Source: Sipunculus nudus
Taxonomy: Eukaryota > Annelida > Sipuncula > Golfingiida > Sipunculidae
DNA: 64,000 bases
Assembly (NCBI GenBank): GCA_026874595.1
Contig: CM049310.1
Location: 23,042,058-23,106,057 of the forward strand
Direction: 5' to 3'
Under the pieces are notes generated by a model, which made no database searches, had not been told where the DNA came from, and saw only the letters and a list, made by a program, of their open reading frames with translations. Shown here piece after piece: positions 59,735 through 64,000 of the stretch. The stretch's first letter is position 1, and the number at the start of each line of letters is the position of its first letter. Made by a program: the position numbers and the translations under genes.

Positions 59735-62017
59735 GTATCCGCCAAAACAGAGTTTTGCGAATACTATGTTTTCAGCTGCACGCCGCCGCCGCCGCGTAGG
59801 TGTCCGGAGAACTCCTCCGTAACCGCTGGGCGGAATTTTACGAAACCCAGGATTATGTTCGGGTCACATGTGAACTGCTGCGCCCCGATTTTGTTTTGAC
59901 CTCTGACCTTTCCTCTGTGCTCTGCGTCCGTTTGTGCGTCTGTTTTCACACATAAACCCACATATCTCGGGAACTGTTTGACCGATCAGGAAATTTTTTT
60001 TACACAAATGTAGCCCTTGGAGAGCTTTATAACATACACAAAAAATGGTGGCGCCACCTGCAACGATGTTTGCACAGTGTCCATCTGTTTGTCTGCCTTG
60101 GGTTAAAATCAATCATATCTCTGCAGTGACTAGACTAATTCACCTGAAATTCGGCATGTGTAAACATCCTGGATAGCTTTTCTGATTTTATGACAGGTGG
60201 CGCCACCGACATTCACGTTTACGCTGCAGACATCCAAGCTCATATCTCGGGAACCGTTTGACCGATCTGGAACATTTTTTTGCACAAATGTAGCCCTTGG
60301 AGAGCTTTATGACATACACAAAAAATGGTGGCGCCACCTGCAACCATGTTTGCACAGTGTCCATCTGTTCGTCTGCCTTGGGTTAAAATCACTCATATCT
60401 CTCCATGACTTGACCAATTCACCTGAAATTCGGCATGCGTACACATCCTGGATAGCTTTTCTGATTTTATGACAGGTGGCGCCACCTACATTCACGTTTA
60501 CGCTGCAGACATCCAAGCTCATATCTCGGTAACCGTTTGACCGATCAGGAAAATTTTTTTGCACAAATGTAGCCCTTGGAGAGCTTTATAACATACACAA
60601 AAAATGGTGGCACCACCTGCAACCATGTTTGCACAGTGTCCATCTGTTCGTCTGCCTTGGGTTAAAATCACTCATATCTCTGCAGTGACTTGCCTAATTC
60701 ACCTGAAATTCAGCATGCAAACACATCCTGGATAGCTTTTCTGATTTTATGACAGGTGGCGCCACCTACATTCACGTTTACGCTGCAGACATCCAAGCTC
60801 ATATCTCGGGAATCATTTGACTGATCAGGAAAATTTTTTTGCACAATTATAGCCCTTGGAGAGCTTTATAACATACACAAAAAATGGTGGCGCCACCTGC
60901 AACGATGTTTGCACAGTGTCCATCTGTTCGTCTGCCTTGGGTTAAAATCACTCATATCTCTGCAGTGACTTGACTAATTCACCTGAAATTCGGCATGCGT
61001 ACACATCCTGGATAGCTTTTCTGATTTTATGACAGGTGGCGCCACCTACAATCACGTTTACGCTGCAGACATCCAAGCTCATATCTCGGGAACAGTTTGA
61101 CCGATCAGGAAAGTTTTTTTGCACAAATATAGCCCTTGGAGAGCTTTATAACATACACAAAAAATGGTGGCGCCACCTGCAACCATGTTTGCACAGGGTC
61201 CATCTGTTCGTCTGCCTTGGGTTAAAATCACTCATATCTCTGCAGTGACTAGACTTACCTGAAATTCAGCATGCGTAAACATCCTGGATAGCTTTTTTGA
61301 TTTTATGACAGGTGGCGCCACCTACATTCACGTTTACACTGCAGACATCCAAGCTCATATCTCGGGAACCGTTTGACCGATTGGGCCAAAATTTTGCATG
61401 TGTATAGATCTCACATAACTCTTCATCATACGCAAAACTGGTGGCGCCACCTGCAGCCATTTTTGCACAGCTCCTGTCTGTCTGCCATGGGATAAAATCA
61501 CTCATATCTCGGCAGTGGTTTGACATATCTGCCTAAAATTTTGCAGGTTTATACATCCCCGACAGCTCTCTTGATTTTATGACAGGTGGCGCCACCTGCA
61601 TTCTAGTTTATGCAGCAGACATCCAAGCTCATATCTTGGGAACCATTTGACCGATTGGGCCAAAGTTTTGCATGTGTATAGTTCTCACATAGCTCTTTAT
61701 CATACGCAAAACTGGTGGCGTCACCTGCAACCATTTTTGCTCAGCATCCATCTGTTTGTCTGCCACGGGCTAAAATCACTCATATACATGTAGTGGTTTT
61801 ACTTATCTGCCTTAAATTTTGCATATGTATACAACTTGGACGGCTTTCTGGATTTTGTGGTATGGGGGGCAACCTACATACACAATTTGGCTGCAGACAT
61901 CCATGCTAATATGCAACACTCAATTTTCCCTTGCCACTCAATCCATGCCTCAATTGACCCGTTCCACTCTGATTTAGGCGGATACACAAAGTCGCTTGTC
62001 AACTACCCGTATTCTAG
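59735..62017 (+). mobile_element. Complete Helentron/HINE-like element B, 2283 bp, with 280-bp satellite array
   Basis: The 5' end is GTATCCGCCAAAACAGAG plus TTTTGCGAATAC, a hairpin, followed by TATGTTTTCA as in element C. GTATCCGCC recurs inverted as GGCGGATAC at 61977-61985, followed by the 3' tail and CTAG at 62014-62017, then T. A tandem array of seven units runs from about 59930 to 61910: CATATCTCGGGAAC starts at 59961, 60241, 60520, 60800, 61080, 61356 and 61630. Each unit has two GGTGGCGCCACC palindromes, eleven exact, spaced alternately about 149 and 131 bp. Same family as element A. No protein is encoded. Confidence 0.83.
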
Positions 62018-62459
62018 TTTATTACTGGAATTGATAGTCAATTTCACAGGTGGTGAAGTTTTTACTCTTCTGAAGTAAGGAATTACTTATCTGATGAACA
62101 TCCACACTTTCATAGCAATACACAACTTTGTGGACACAATTAAATGTGCACTTTAATCATTGTAACCCTGGTGGTACAATACAAAATTAAAAATGTAGCA
62201 TAGCCTATAATAAGAATGAATCAAATACAGAAAATAATAACATATTAACAATAATCATCTTGTTTATGCACCATCTGGTGGGGGGGGGGGGGGTGCAGAG
62301 GGGAAGCCTGCTGGTAGTGGCCAAGCTGAGCCAAGGCAAGCTGCCTGGGGTAGGTTACATAATGCAAGTGAAGGCTGTACTACCAGGTGGGCTAGATGTA
62401 AACAACACTTGACATGGTGCATGAAAACTTGAATAAAAGCTACCCTTTTTAATCAATTC
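62018..62459. other. Unassigned stretch with poly-G tract
   Basis: A run of 14 G at 62280-62293 is preceded by CCATCTGGT. No gene seen. Confidence 0.5.
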
Positions 62460-63140
62460 CTTTGAAATTTCAGGTTTTAAAAGATTAAATCCTTATGTAT
62501 ATATGCTGTGAAAATTAAATCAACAGTGCTTACAGGGAAAAACGTGCCATTGCCAAAGTTGGACAAAATTTAAGGTATTAATTTTTTATTTATGCTAATA
62601 ACTTGAAAAATTTGCAAAATTCAGATCTAATTTTGGGTAAACAATTGAATCTTGATTAAATAAAGTTATATTCCTGAAAAAAAGTCTCTAGCTTCAGCGA
62701 TTCTCATGTTAGGTAAGTAAATATATTTCCTGATTTTTTAAAAATTGCATTTTATTTTGGCCAATAACTTTAAAATAAGACCCAACACTGACCTAATTTT
62801 TTGTATGTTCATAATCATAGAAAATGTATGGAAGAATATGAATACTTAATATGATCAAAAACAGATCAGTGGTTTTGATATTAGGCAGCCTTAAAGTGTA
62901 ACAATGGCTTTTTTAGCGAAAATGGAGGTTTTTCCTTAATATCTCGAAGGAACGAAGTCCTAATGACCCAATTTTCAGTATGGTAGGAGATTTTGGGGAC
63001 ATCTAATGGTATGCAAAATTTTGGAATTGTAGGTCAAATGGTTTTAAAACGTGCGCTGTTACGGACGGCCGGACGGCTGGACAGACGATGGACAAAGGAC
63101 CACGACTATAGCTCAGATGACTTATAGTCAGCTGAGCTAA
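62460..63140 (-). repeat. Family-G interspersed element, partial copy 3 (inverted)
   Basis: Ends in the family palindrome GACTTATAGTCAGCTGAGC. It aligns with the corresponding part of the copies at 35586 and 49703 but is truncated on the left at about 62460 and more diverged. It lacks the 700-bp insert, confirming that the insert's site was originally empty. Confidence 0.72.
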
Positions 63141-64000
63141 AAATAATAACAAATTGTCCCAAATATTATTTTTGTTAAAAATAATAAGAGAATCGTATGA
63201 TTTTTTAAAATAAAATACAACTGAAATGTTTATTAAAATAATATCAAAGAATATACTCATGAATGCATTCATGAATACATTTTGAAAGTTTTTGCACTGG
63301 TATTCATATACTTTCATTTTTACCTGAATTCCCATTCTTATGTAAGAAATTTTATAATGGAATGCATATTCATATTCGTATTCAAATACATTTGCAAAGT
63401 ATTCACACCATGTCTGGTGTTTATTCAGTTTTCACCAAACAATGATGTTGAGAATCCAGAATATTCAAAATTCACACATTTAAATAATGATCTAAAGTAC
63501 ATGGTTTTATGGGTTTTATTCATATTTAAAAAAAAATAAATGTAATATATTCATTTTGGACTAATTTCACATCAATGTACACACTAGACACAGCAGGAAT
63601 CTAGATTAATATTATCAACTGCATCTTTGTCTATCATTAATTTCCTTCATATAATCCCTAATGATTAGTAATGAATAATATGATGTATTTTTTTATCATT
63701 AAAATTGAAATGAAAATTACCATAGGCGACTGCATGGTGCTATTTGGAATATGTGACATTCTATCAATCGATACAAGATTCTTATATCATCAGTAACTGC
63801 AAGTTAATTTCCTGTTATCATCAACTAACAAATTCCTTTTCTATTTTTCTTTAATTTGTTATTAAAAATCAATAAAAATTTATTAATTTATTGTTATGTT
63901 GTTAGTTAAAACAACTAGATGAGTTGGGTTGGACACCTGGATCAACTGTGGCCGGCCATGAGCTGCCTGGCTGCCCCAGTGTATGCCTCGCGTCAAGCGT
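63141..64000. other. AT-rich end of the window, no gene seen
   Basis: Short frames are AT-driven. The last 80 bases are GC-richer but carry no recognisable feature before the window ends. Confidence 0.45.

Overview
The window looks like AT-rich animal nuclear DNA, most likely from a lophotrochozoan and probably a bivalve or gastropod mollusc. It has two spliced metazoan genes, no operons, long (TA)n microsatellites and C/G homopolymer runs. Most of the rest is nested DNA transposons and rolling-circle-type elements carrying satellite arrays. The species assignment is inference from repeat style, not from a database match.

Only two cellular genes are convincing. A three-exon Tribbles pseudokinase lies on the + strand (coding exons 26059-26316, 27598-27890, 28309-28786; 342 codons). 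A CREBL2-type bZIP factor lies on the - strand (coding exons 46362-46553 and 46064-46168; 98 codons). Both have clean GT/AG junctions and family-defining motifs. They stand about 17 kb apart and face each other.

Layout. 1-4219 is repeated, apparently base for base, at 9645-13863. The second copy lies inside a 9.14-kb unit (5399-14538) with CACAG...CTGTG terminal inverted repeats (TIRs) and a 7-bp target-site duplication (TSD). Inside that unit are a MULE-like element (5602-7778, 9-bp TSD), a hAT-like element (9592-11122, 8-bp TSD), a ~198-bp tandem array and, on the - strand near the right end, a short exon with a Walker A P-loop resembling PIF1-type helicases. 14.5-26 kb is mostly unassigned AT-rich DNA with microsatellites, poly-C tracts, an LNPGP 2A-like peptide, a Harbinger-like MITE and a 176-bp MITE with the same termini as the 9.14-kb unit. 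26-30.5 kb is Tribbles and its probable long 3'UTR. 30.5-42.9 kb holds a fold-back element, a 49-bp tandem repeat, a truncated satellite element and a second Harbinger-like MITE. 42.9-46.0 kb is a nest of three elements ending 98 bp below the CREBL2 stop codon. 47.8-63.1 kb is dominated by tandem arrays (periods ~155, 278-280 and 326 bp), a broken non-LTR retrotransposon 3' end and a large inverted repeat family.

Several tandem-repeat elements share one architecture: a 5' terminal hairpin, the same short repeat inverted just inside the 3' end, a 3' hairpin, and a CTAG end inserted between T residues. This is the Helentron/HINE pattern. Their monomers, otherwise different, share the palindrome GGTGGCGCCACC, with 19 exact copies in the window. 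The two genes have no evident functional link to each other.
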